DNA from: Burkholderia sp. HI2500
GTDB taxonomy: Bacteria; Pseudomonadota; Gammaproteobacteria; Burkholderiales; Burkholderiaceae
Direction: 5' to 3'
DNA length: 64,000 bases
Assembly: GCF_002223055.1 (NCBI RefSeq)
Contig: NZ_NKFL01000006.1
Coordinates: 3,155,524 to 3,219,523 of the forward strand
Positions 53,315-64,000 of this stretch are shown in pieces (the first letter of the stretch is position 1; every line of letters starts with the position of its first letter). The translations under genes and the position numbers were made by a program. Below the pieces are notes generated by a model. The model worked only from the letters and a program-made list of their open reading frames with translations. It was not told where the DNA came from and did not search any database.

Positions 53315-54658
53315 ATGCAGCACACCACCCACACGAGCGCCGCGCCGGCGCAGGCGTCCGGCACCGTCCGGCGCACTTCGGCGCGCTACAAGATTCTCGC
53401 GCTGCTCGCGATCGGCACGATGATCAACTATCTCGACCGCACCGTGCTGGGGGTGGCTGCGCCTCAGCTCACCAAGGAGCTCGGCATCAACGCGGCCGTG
53501 ATGGGCATCATGTTTTCCGCATTTTCGTGGACGTATGTCGCGATGCAGGTTCCCGGCGGCCTGTTCCTCGACCGCTTCGGCAGCAAGATCACCTATTACT
53601 GGTCGATGACGCTGTGGTCGTTGTGCACGTTCCTGCAAGGCTTCGTGCCGGGCGTCGCGACGCTGCTCGCGTGCCGGCTCGGCCTCGGGGTGACGGAAGC
53701 GCCGTGCTTCCCGACCAACAGCCGCGTCGTCGCGACGTGGTTCCCGCAGAACGAGCGTGCGATGGCGACGGGGACCTACACCGTCGGCGAGTACATCGGC
53801 CTCGCGTTCTTCAGCCCGGTGCTGTTCGCGCTGATGGGGGCGTTCGGCTGGCGCTCGCTGTTCTGGGTCGTCGGCGCGGTGGGTATCGTGTTCGGCCTGG
53901 TCTGGTGGAAGTTCTATCACGAGCCGCGCAACCATCCGGGTGCGAATTCGGAGGAGCTGGCCTATATCGAGGCGGGCGGCGGTCTCGTACACGGTGCGCG
54001 CAAGAGCGGCGACAAGGGCGACAAGCCGGCGCAGGCCAAGTTCAGCTGGTCGATGGTCGGCAAACTGGTGAAGAAGCGCCAGCTCGCGGGCATCTGCCTC
54101 GGCCAGTTCGCCGGCAACTCGACGCTCGTGTTCTTCCTGACCTGGTTCCCGACCTACCTCGCCACCGAACGCCACATGGGCTGGCTGAAGATCGGCTTCT
54201 TCGCGGTGATGCCGTTCATCGCCGCGTCGGTCGGCGTGATGTTCGGCGGGATCTTCTCCGACTGGCTGCTGCGTCGCGGCAAGTCCGCGAACCTCGCGCG
54301 CAAGCTGCCGATCATCGCGGGCCTGCTGCTCGCATCGACGATCATTCTCGCGAACTACGTGCAGAGCAACGAAGCCGTGATCGCGATCATGTCGGTCGCA
54401 TTCTTCGCGCAGGGGATGGCTGCACTCGGCTGGACGCTCGTGTCGGACATCGCGCCGGACGGCCTGCTCGGCGTCACGGGCGGCATCTTCAACTTCGCGG
54501 CGAACCTGGCGGGCATCGTCACGCCGCTCGTGGTCGGCTTCATCGTCGCGTCGACCGGCTCGTTCGTCGGCGCGCTCGTGTTCATCGGCGTGATCGCGCT
54601 GGTCGGTGCGGCGTCGTACATCTTCGTGGTCGGCGACATCAAGCGGATCGAGCTGTAA
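53315..54658 (+). CDS. MFS importer, likely quinate/shikimate
   Basis: A 447-residue major facilitator of the anion:cation symporter family with 12 helices; MINYLDRTVLGVAAPQLTKE and WTYVAMQVPGGLFLDRFGSK are the family motifs, and PNSRVVATWFPQNERAMATG (seen as TNSRVVATWFPQNERAM) is a conserved loop. AGGAGAC precedes the ATG. As the third gene after aroQ and the dehydrogenase, it most likely brings the substrate into the cell; hence quinate or shikimate, though relatives carry aldarates too. A terminator follows at 54688. Confidence 0.85.
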   Translation: MQHTTHTSAAPAQASGTVRRTSARYKILALLAIGTMINYLDRTVLGVAAPQLTKELGINAAVMGIMFSAFSWTYVAMQVPGGLFLDRFGSKITYYWSMTLWSLCTFLQGFVPGVATLLACRLGLGVTEAPCFPTNSRVVATWFPQNERAMATGTYTVGEYIGLAFFSPVLFALMGAFGWRSLFWVVGAVGIVFGLVWWKFYHEPRNHPGANSEELAYIEAGGGLVHGARKSGDKGDKPAQAKFSWSMVGKLVKKRQLAGICLGQFAGNSTLVFFLTWFPTYLATERHMGWLKIGFFAVMPFIAASVGVMFGGIFSDWLLRRGKSANLARKLPIIAGLLLASTIILANYVQSNEAVIAIMSVAFFAQGMAALGWTLVSDIAPDGLLGVTGGIFNFAANLAGIVTPLVVGFIVASTGSFVGALVFIGVIALVGAASYIFVVGDIKRIEL

Positions 54659-54687
54659 GCACCGGCTCCACGCAGATCCTGTGCGTT

Positions 54688-54720
54688 AGCCCGGCAGCCG
54701 CAAGGCCGCCGGGCTTTTTT
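54688..54720 (+). terminator. Rho-independent terminator of the quinate operon
   Basis: AGCCCGGC (54688-54695)/GCCGGGCT (54708-54715) stem with a 12-base loop and a run of T to 54720. It lies just before the convergent phnW gene. Confidence 0.9.
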
Positions 54721-54734
54721 GCGTGGTACGGCGC

Positions 54735-55844
54735 TTATGCGCGCTGCACTGCGATGCCGAGCGATTCGACCGCCTGCGCAATGGCCGCGACCGCGCGGCG
54801 GATATCGTTCGAGTCGATCGCGCCGATGCAGCCGACACGGAACGTCTCGAGCTGCGTGAGCTTGCCCGGATACAGGATGAAGCCCGCGTCGCGCACCGCG
54901 TCGTAGAAGCGGCGGAAATCGTAGGCCGGGTGGTCGGGCGCGTGGAACGTGACGATCACCGGCGCCTGCACGCTCGGATCGAGGAACGGCGTGAAGCCGA
55001 GCGCGTGCATCGACTCGACCAGCGTCCGGCAGTTGTCCACATAGCGCGCGCCGCGCGCCGGCTGGCCGCCTTCGGCGAGATACTGGTCGAGCGCGGCGCG
55101 CAGCGCGGCGATCACATGCGTCGGCGGCGTGAAGCGCCACTGGCCCGTCTTGCGCAGGTACGCATATTGATCGTGCAGATCGAGCGCGAGCGACGGCGAG
55201 TTGCCTTCGCTCGCGTCGAGCGCGTCGCGTCGCACGATCGCGAACCCCATCCCCGGCACGCCTTCCAGGCATTTGCCGCTCGCCGAGATCAGCGCATCGA
55301 TGCCGCTGCCGGCCAGCGTGATCGGCAGCGCGCCGAACGAGCTCATTGCGTCGACGATCAGCCTCTTGCCGTGGCGCCGGCACACGGCGGCGATGTCGTC
55401 GAGCGGGTTCAGGATGCCGGCGCTCGTCTCCAGATGCACCTGCGCGACGTGCGTGATGCGCGGCTCGCGTGCGAACGCGGCTTCGAGCGCGGCCGGATCG
55501 ACGGCTGCGTCCTCGCCGAACGGCAAGGCGATTGCTTCGATACCGAGCCGGCCGAGGATCTTCAGGATGCGCGCGCAGTACGCGCCGTTGTCGGGCACCA
55601 GCACGACGCCGTCACGCGGCACCAGCGTGCCGAGCGCGGCTTCGACCGAGAACGTGCCGCTGCCCTGCATCGGCACGCACACGTATTCATCGCCGCCGTG
55701 CGCGATCGTGACGAGATCCGCGCAGACGCTGGCCGTCAGTTGATTGAACGCGGCATCCCACGAGCCCCAGTCGTGTTGCATTGCGTGGCGGGTTGTGGCG
55801 GACGTGGTGAGCGGGCCAGGCGTAAGAAGAATCGGATCGGACAT
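54735..55844 (-). CDS. phnW: 2-aminoethylphosphonate:pyruvate transaminase
   Basis: A 369-residue PLP enzyme that moves the amino group of 2-aminoethylphosphonate (AEP) to pyruvate, giving phosphonoacetaldehyde and alanine. [10 protein letters not shown] at the start, [32 protein letters not shown] and the PLP-Lys segment [16 protein letters not shown] are all family marks. It is divergent from the AEP importer operon, with 259 bases between starts. The product is then oxidised by the phosphonoacetaldehyde dehydrogenase encoded at 61379 and hydrolysed by the enzyme at 60075. Confidence 0.93.
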   Translation of the reverse strand: MSDPILLTPGPLTTSATTRHAMQHDWGSWDAAFNQLTASVCADLVTIAHGGDEYVCVPMQGSGTFSVEAALGTLVPRDGVVLVPDNGAYCARILKILGRLGIEAIALPFGEDAAVDPAALEAAFAREPRITHVAQVHLETSAGILNPLDDIAAVCRRHGKRLIVDAMSSFGALPITLAGSGIDALISASGKCLEGVPGMGFAIVRRDALDASEGNSPSLALDLHDQYAYLRKTGQWRFTPPTHVIAALRAALDQYLAEGGQPARGARYVDNCRTLVESMHALGFTPFLDPSVQAPVIVTFHAPDHPAYDFRRFYDAVRDAGFILYPGKLTQLETFRVGCIGAIDSNDIRRAVAAIAQAVESLGIAVQRA

Positions 55845-56103
55845 GGTTTTCCCTTGCAAAGATCGGAAGAAACGCCGAGCGGCATTTCTGAATGACTTGC
55901 ATGATATTGGCAAAATGTGTCATTTTTTGGAAATTGCCGCATTCGTCACGGGTTTGTCATCGAACGCTGTGATCCTTCGCTTGCCGCGCGAAACCTAACC
56001 TCGGCGCGGTAGCGAGGCGGGCCGTCGCTCGGCCTTGCCCGGAGATAACAGGAGAGCCGGATCGTGCCCCGGCCATTTGGTGTTCCGCCTACGGAGAAGT
56101 CAG

Positions 56104-57192
56104 ATGACACTGCAGAAACCCTCGCGCGCCGCTGCCGGCGCGTTCCGCAAGCTTGCGCTGGCCGCCAGCGTCGCCGGCCTGATGGGCGCCGCGCTGCCCG
56201 CACATGCGGCGAACGCGGTCGTGCTGTATACGGCAGACGGCCTCGAGAACCTCTATCGCGATGTGCTGCCGGCTTTCGAGAAGAAGGAAGGCGTCAAGGT
56301 CAACATCGTGACGGCGGGCAGCGGTGAAGTCGTCAACCGCGCGAACATCGAGAAGAACTCCCCGAAGGCCGACGTGATCGTCACGCTGCCGCCGTTCATT
56401 CAGCAAGCTGGCCAGATGGGCCTGCTGCAGCCGTACCAGAGCGTGAACTACAAGAACGTGCCGGCCATCGCGAAGGCTGAAGACGGCACGTGGGCAACGT
56501 TCGTGAACAACTACTTCTCGTTCGCGATCAACCCGGACGTCGTGAAGAGCCAGCCGAAGACGTTCGCCGACCTGCTCGCGCCGGCCTACGCCGGCAAGGT
56601 CGCGTACTCGAACCCGGCCACCGCCGGCGACGGGATGGCCGTGCTGATCCTGACGACGTCGCTGATGGGCGAGGACAAGGCGTTCGACTACCTCGCGAAG
56701 CTGTCACAGAGCGTGAAGTTCCACACGAAGGGCACGGGCTACCTGAACGTGCTGCTGTCGCGTAACGAAATCAGCGTCGCGAACGGCGACCTGCAGATGG
56801 ACCTCGACGATGCCGAACACGGCGCGCTGTCCGTCAAGCCGATCTTCCTGGCCGCGAAGGAAGGCGACCAGCCGACCACGTTCCAGCTCCCGTACGGCAT
56901 CGGCCTGATCAAGAGCGGCCCGAACCAGGACGCCGGCAAGAAGCTGATCGACTACCTGATGTCGACGGACGTGCAGTCGAAGGTGCCTGACATGTACGGC
57001 ATCCCGGGCCGCACGGACGTGCCGCTGGCCGGCAAGAACGGCGAAGCGGTCAAGAAGGCGATCGCGGGCGTGAAGCTGATCCCGGTCGACTGGACCCAGG
57101 TGATGGCGAAGAAGCCAGTGTGGATCGAGCGCTGGAAGAAGGACGTGATCGGCAGCTCGGGCAAGCAGCTCGACGTCGTCAAGCCGAAGTGA
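56104..57192 (+). CDS. phnS: 2-aminoethylphosphonate ABC transporter, substrate-binding protein
   Basis: A 362-residue periplasmic binding protein of the iron/AEP (solute-binding family 1) type. Signal peptide LALAASVAGLMGAALPAHA; then VVLYTADGLENLYRDVLPAF, GSGEVVNRANIEKNSPKADV and YSNPATAGDGMAVLILTTSL. The following genes encode an ATPase and two permeases in PhnSTUV order, and AEP-degrading enzymes come next, so AEP is the probable ligand. GGAGAAG precedes the ATG closely. The start at 56104 fits the signal peptide. Confidence 0.9.
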   Translation: MTLQKPSRAAAGAFRKLALAASVAGLMGAALPAHAANAVVLYTADGLENLYRDVLPAFEKKEGVKVNIVTAGSGEVVNRANIEKNSPKADVIVTLPPFIQQAGQMGLLQPYQSVNYKNVPAIAKAEDGTWATFVNNYFSFAINPDVVKSQPKTFADLLAPAYAGKVAYSNPATAGDGMAVLILTTSLMGEDKAFDYLAKLSQSVKFHTKGTGYLNVLLSRNEISVANGDLQMDLDDAEHGALSVKPIFLAAKEGDQPTTFQLPYGIGLIKSGPNQDAGKKLIDYLMSTDVQSKVPDMYGIPGRTDVPLAGKNGEAVKKAIAGVKLIPVDWTQVMAKKPVWIERWKKDVIGSSGKQLDVVKPK

Positions 57193-57226
57193 TCGGCGCA
57201 CGCCGCCTGTATTTGTGAGCAAGAGG

Positions 57227-58330
57227 ATGAACCCGGTGGAAACCGCCCTGACCCATCCCGGCGCATTCGGCGCCGCCGAACCGCAGGCTACGCTGCGGTC
57301 CGGCGCGCCGGGCGGCGTGCAGATCGAACACGTGAGCGTGCGCTACGGCGCACGCACGGTGCTGGAAGATCTGTCACTGTCGATCGGTGCCGGTGAATTT
57401 CTGACCGTGCTCGGCAAGAGCGGCTGCGGCAAGACCACGCTGCTGCGCTTCATTGCCGGGTTCGTGAAGGCCGACGGCCTGACCGGCACGCTGACCGTTG
57501 CCGGACGCGACCTGACCTATGCGCCGCCGCACAAGCGCAATCTTGGTCTGCTGTTCCAGAATTACGCGCTGTTCCCGCACCTGACGGTGTTCGAGAACGT
57601 CGCATTCGGGCTGCGCGCACGCGGCATGGCGTCGTCGGAAGTGACGCGCCGCGTCGCCGATGCGCTGAAGCTCGTGCAGCTCGGCGATGCGGGCCATCAC
57701 CTGCCCGCGCAACTGTCGGGCGGGATGCAGCAGCGCGTCGCGCTGGCGCGTGCGCTCGTGATCGAGCCGGACGTGCTGCTGCTCGACGAGCCGCTGTCGG
57801 CGCTCGACGCCAACCTGCGCGCCTCGGTGCGCAGCGAACTGAAGGCGCTGCACGAGCGCCTGCCGAACCTGACCGTCGTCTGCGTCACGCATGACCGCGA
57901 CGATGCACTCGTGCTGTCCGATCGCGCGCTGCTGATGCGCGACGGCCACATCGCGCAACTCGGCACGCCGCAGCAGCTGTACGACGCGCCGCAGGACGGC
58001 TACGTCGCACGCTATCTCGGCCCGGCGAACCTGCTGCCGCCGCACGTGATCTTCCCGCTCGGCGATCCGCGCCACGAAGTGCGCGGCAAGGTGGCCTGCG
58101 TGCGCCCCGAGCGCCTGACCCTGATGCCGCCCGCCGCAGGCGGGCTGCACGGCACGGTGTCGTCGGTCGAATGGCAAGGCGCGGACCTGTCGATCGCGGT
58201 CACGATCGATGCGGCCCCCGACGAGCCGGTGCGCGTCACGATGCAACGCGGCCGCGGTGCGGCTCCCGAGCGCGGTGCGCGCGTTTCCCTGCATTGCGAG
58301 GCAGACGATGTCGTCCTTATCGAGCCCTGA
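57227..58330 (+). CDS. phnT: 2-aminoethylphosphonate ABC transporter ATPase
   Basis: An ATPase (about 367 residues) of the PotA/CysA-like group. Walker A GKSGCGKTTLLR, signature LSGGMQQRVALARAL, Walker B VLLLDEPLSALD and the switch His (VTHDRDDALVLSDR) are intact; the C-terminal regulatory TOBE-like domain follows at about 280. Start is uncertain: ATG 57227 is too near the AAGAGG site, which would better fit GTG 57236 or an upstream GTG at 57215. It overlaps the first permease gene by 23 bases. Confidence 0.9.
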   Translation: MNPVETALTHPGAFGAAEPQATLRSGAPGGVQIEHVSVRYGARTVLEDLSLSIGAGEFLTVLGKSGCGKTTLLRFIAGFVKADGLTGTLTVAGRDLTYAPPHKRNLGLLFQNYALFPHLTVFENVAFGLRARGMASSEVTRRVADALKLVQLGDAGHHLPAQLSGGMQQRVALARALVIEPDVLLLDEPLSALDANLRASVRSELKALHERLPNLTVVCVTHDRDDALVLSDRALLMRDGHIAQLGTPQQLYDAPQDGYVARYLGPANLLPPHVIFPLGDPRHEVRGKVACVRPERLTLMPPAAGGLHGTVSSVEWQGADLSIAVTIDAAPDEPVRVTMQRGRGAAPERGARVSLHCEADDVVLIEP

Positions 58331-59217
58331 AGCCGGCCTGCCGCCGCACGTGCTCGCGTCGGCCGCTGCGCACGCTGCCGCCGCGCGGCGCCGCAAGCGC
58401 ATGGGCGACCTGCACCTGGCCGCGCTCGCGATCGTCCTGCTCGGACCGCTCGTCGTCTATCCGCTGGTGCGGCTCGTGCTGCTGAGCGTGTCGGGCGACC
58501 ACGGGCTGAGTTTCGCCGCGTACCGCACGTTCTTCGGCAACCCCGATACGCGCAGCGTGCTGCTGACCACACTCGGCGTGCTGTTCGCGAGCGCCGGCAC
58601 CGCGTCGGTGCTCGGCGTGCTGCTGGCCGCGCTGCTGTTCTTCAAGCCGTTTCCGGGCGCGTCGCTCGTCACGCGTTTCCTGGAACTGTACGTCGCGTTC
58701 CCGTCGTTCCTCGTCGCGTTCACGCTGATCTTCCTGTACGGCTCGCAAGGCTCGATCAGCATTGCGCTGCAGCACCTGTTCCATCTCGAGAATCCGCCGC
58801 TCGATTTCCTGTTCGGCATCGGCGGCGTGATTCTCGCGCAGACCGTGTTCTATACGCCGTTCGTCGTGCGCCCGACGCTCGCGTCGTTCGCGACGCTCGA
58901 CCTGAGGCTGATCGAAGCCGCGCGCAGCCTCGGCGCGTCCGGCTGGATGCTGGCACGTCGCGTCGTGCTGCCGATCGCATGGCCGGGCATCGCCGCCGGC
59001 ACCGTGCTGTGTTTCCTGCTGACGCTGAACGAATTCGGGATTCTGCTCGTGCTCGGCAGCGCGCGGCTCGTGACGCTGCCGGTTGCGATCTACAGCAGCG
59101 CGACGGTCGACCTGGACCTGCCGACCGCGTCGGCAGGCGCGGTCGTGATGCTCGCGCTGTCGCTGGCGCTGTATGCGGTTTATCGCCGGGTGAACCGGCG
59201 TGCGACGGGAGGGAACG

Positions 59218-59228
<11 letters not shown>
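58308..59228 (+). CDS. phnU: 2-aminoethylphosphonate ABC transporter permease, first
   Basis: A 306-residue inner-membrane permease with about six helices; the EAA-like loop IEAARSLGASGWMLARRVVL followed by PIAWPGIAAGTVLCFLLTLN is visible. Starts within the ATPase gene (overlap 23 bases, ribosome site GAGG 7 bases before the ATG at 58308), and its own stop overlaps the next permease by 11. It pairs with PhnV to form the channel. Confidence 0.88.
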
Positions 59229-62833
<3,605 letters not shown>

Positions 62834-62837
62834 ATGA

Positions 62838-63389
62838 ATGGCATTGACGGTGGAAGAGATCCACGGGCTGTATCGCGAGCATGGCCATGTGGCCTATAGC
62901 GGCGAGCCGGTCACGCAGCTCGAGCATGCATTGCAGAGCGGATTGCTGGCCGAAGAGGCGGGGGCTGACGAAGCGCTGGTCGCGGCGGCGTTCCTGCATG
63001 ACCTCGGGCATCTGCTGAATCGCCAGGGCGAGACGCCGAGCGCGCGCGGGATCGACGATCTGCATCAGTATTACGTGCTGCCGTTCCTGCGGCCGCTGTT
63101 CTCCGACGCGGTGCTGGAGCCGATCCGGCTGCACGTCGACGCGAAGCGCTGCCTGTGCCGCACGGACGCCGGCTACTTCGAGAGCCTGTCGCCTGACTCG
63201 GTGCGCAGCCTCGCGCTGCAGGGCGGCATCTTCAATGAAGAGGAGGCGGCGGCGTTCCTGCAGCGCCCGTTCGCGCAGGACGCGCTGCGTCTGCGCCGCT
63301 GGGACGATACGGCGAAGGAGGAAGGCAAGGCGACGCCGGATCTCGATCACTATATGGAGATCGTCGCGCGCCAGGTGCGCGCGGCCTGA
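62838..63389 (+). CDS. PhnZ-like HD-domain protein (possible diiron phosphonate oxygenase)
   Basis: A 183-residue HD-domain protein of the type associated with phosphonate operons. The HD metal ligands are visible: H30 in TQLEHALQ, FLHDLGHLL (His-Asp) and the following His in LHVDAKRC. At the N terminus Y20-S-G-E23 matches the YxxE pair of PhnZ (Tyr that gates iron and Glu that binds the substrate amine), so it may be an oxygenase rather than a hydrolase. No PhnY*-like hydroxylase partner lies in the window. It is the last gene of the operon; a very strong terminator follows. Confidence 0.82.
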   Translation: MALTVEEIHGLYREHGHVAYSGEPVTQLEHALQSGLLAEEAGADEALVAAAFLHDLGHLLNRQGETPSARGIDDLHQYYVLPFLRPLFSDAVLEPIRLHVDAKRCLCRTDAGYFESLSPDSVRSLALQGGIFNEEEAAAFLQRPFAQDALRLRRWDDTAKEEGKATPDLDHYMEIVARQVRAA

Positions 63390-63405
63390 CGGTTGGGCTG
63401 CTTCC

Positions 63406-63450
63406 ATATAAGGCCCCGCACGCGGCAGCGTGCGGGGCCTTATATTTTTT
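63406..63450 (+). terminator. Strong terminator of the phosphonate operon
   Basis: An 18-base perfect stem (ATATAAGGCCCCGCACGC at 63406-63423 and its complement at 63428-63445) with a GGCA loop and a T-run to 63450. It insulates the rRNA operon downstream. Confidence 0.95.
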
Positions 63451-63460
63451 GAGAAACCCC

Positions 63461-63489
63461 TTGCGCAGATCGAAGAGGCTGCCTACAAT
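63461..63489 (+). promoter_or_regulatory. Upstream rRNA promoter
   Basis: TTGCGC (63461-63466), 17-base spacer, TACAAT (63484-63489); about 410 bases before 16S. Confidence 0.7.
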
Positions 63490-63622
63490 CACGCCTCTTT
63501 CGCGCTAACGGAAACGCAGCGCGGGAGAAGGGAAGCAAGGTGGGCGGTGTGCTGAAGTCTGGAGCGCGCAGCTGGCCTGGAAGTTGAACCCCGCAGTCGC
63601 AACGATGTAGTGTAAAAAGTTG

Positions 63623-63651
63623 TTGACGAACTGCGAAACACGGTTCATAAT
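63623..63651 (+). promoter_or_regulatory. Main rRNA promoter
   Basis: TTGACG (63623-63628), 17-base spacer, CATAAT (63646-63651), preceded by an A-rich stretch (UP-element-like); about 250 bases before 16S. Confidence 0.85.
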
Positions 63652-63710
63652 CTCGCTTCTCTGCTGCTGAAAACGCAGCGCTGCTGGGAAACACGAAGTT
63701 CCTCGCAGAA

Positions 63711-63722
63711 TGCTCTTTAAAA
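63711..63722 (+). promoter_or_regulatory. rRNA antitermination boxA
   Basis: TGCTCTTTAAAA matches the boxA consensus TGCTCTTTAACA. A small hairpin upstream (GCTGC/GCAGC at 63663-63679) may be boxB-like. Confidence 0.85.
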
Positions 63723-63896
63723 ATTAACAGCCGATAAGTGTGGGCGCTTGATGAAAGCGGGCTGATCCTCGGATCAGATAGCGAAAGTATCAAGAGTCTC
63801 ACACTAAAGTAAGTCAGGTTTATGAAGCAATTCATATTCCTGTCAGCTTTGAGTGAGCGACCGGTTCTTAACCGAACCGAAAACAGTAACAGGTTT

Positions 63897-64000
63897 AAAC
63901 TGAAGAGTTTGATCCTGGCTCAGATTGAACGCTGGCGGCATGCCTTACACATGCAAGTCGAACGGCAGCACGGGTGCTTGCACCTGGTGGCGAGTGGCGA
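63897..64000 (+). rRNA. rrs: 16S ribosomal RNA, 5' end only
   Basis: The mature 5' end is placed by the universal AGAGTTTGATCCTGGCTCAG site at 63904-63923, with the four preceding bases and TGAAG in register with E. coli numbering. About 104 bases are present before the window ends. The V1 loop (ACGGCAGCACGGGTGCTTGC, near 63963-63982) is of the Burkholderia type. The gene continues to the right and presumably leads the usual 16S-tRNA-23S-5S operon. Confidence 0.97.

Overview
The window is GC-rich, densely coded DNA (typical GCG/CTC/GAC codon use, strong GGAG/AGGAG ribosome sites) from a member of the Burkholderia cepacia complex. The evidence is the start of a Burkholderia-type 16S rRNA gene at the right end (V1 loop included) and a ceoR-llpE-ceoA-ceoB-opcM efflux locus, an arrangement described from B. 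cenocepacia. By recollection that locus lies on chromosome 2, so a second-replicon origin is likely but not proven here. I see no insertion sequence, prophage, integrase, CRISPR array or tRNA gene.

Layout. 1-3.4 kb: 3' part of selD, a LysE-type exporter, a lipoprotein-like purine nucleoside permease homologue, a possible 30-residue peptide gene and a DUF4148 secreted protein. 3.8-11.9 kb: the Ceo RND pump (LysR regulator, Asp-nucleophile hydrolase LlpE, adaptor, pump, outer-membrane channel) closed by a terminator. 12-17 kb: TetR/tautomerase divergent pair with palindromic operators, a vapBC pair whose toxin gene is frameshifted, a LysR/PACE exporter pair and an alpha/beta hydrolase. 16.8-22 kb, minus strand: a 2-hydroxycarboxylate transporter followed by a DctB-like kinase, a DctD-like sigma-54 activator and a DUF3579 protein. 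The transporter has a consensus -24/-12 promoter and two upstream sites three helical turns apart.

22.2-28.5 kb: an organosulfur-scavenging operon (MetQ/N/I-like ABC transporter, two flavin monooxygenase-type enzymes and an unfamiliar ferritin-like protein). 28.5-33.3 kb: a Zur-box-controlled zinc-economy operon (COG0523 GTPase, FolE2, a PTPS/QueD-family protein, gamma carbonic anhydrase, variant dihydroorotase), tightly coupled by overlapping start and stop codons. 33.3-36.1 kb: XRE regulator and a DUF2167/M50 membrane protease pair. 36.1-43 kb: galactarate/glucarate catabolism (MFS importer, ketoglutarate semialdehyde dehydrogenase, KdgD, GarD) sharing GntR-like operators; the regulator itself is not in the window. 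43.2-49.6 kb: small genes (NTF2-like, FucU, DoxX, MHS-type MFS), an orphan Liv-type binding protein divergent from a PAS-AraC regulator across a large inverted repeat, and a winged-helix-like protein.

49.8-54.7 kb: quinate/shikimate catabolism (QuiC fusion protein, type II dehydroquinase, shikimate dehydrogenase, MFS importer). 54.7-63.4 kb: 2-aminoethylphosphonate use (divergent phnW; phnSTUV-type ABC importer; phosphonoacetate hydrolase, phosphonoacetaldehyde dehydrogenase, PhnZ-like HD protein) ending in a strong terminator. 63.45-64 kb: tandem rRNA promoters, boxA and the first ~104 bases of 16S rRNA.
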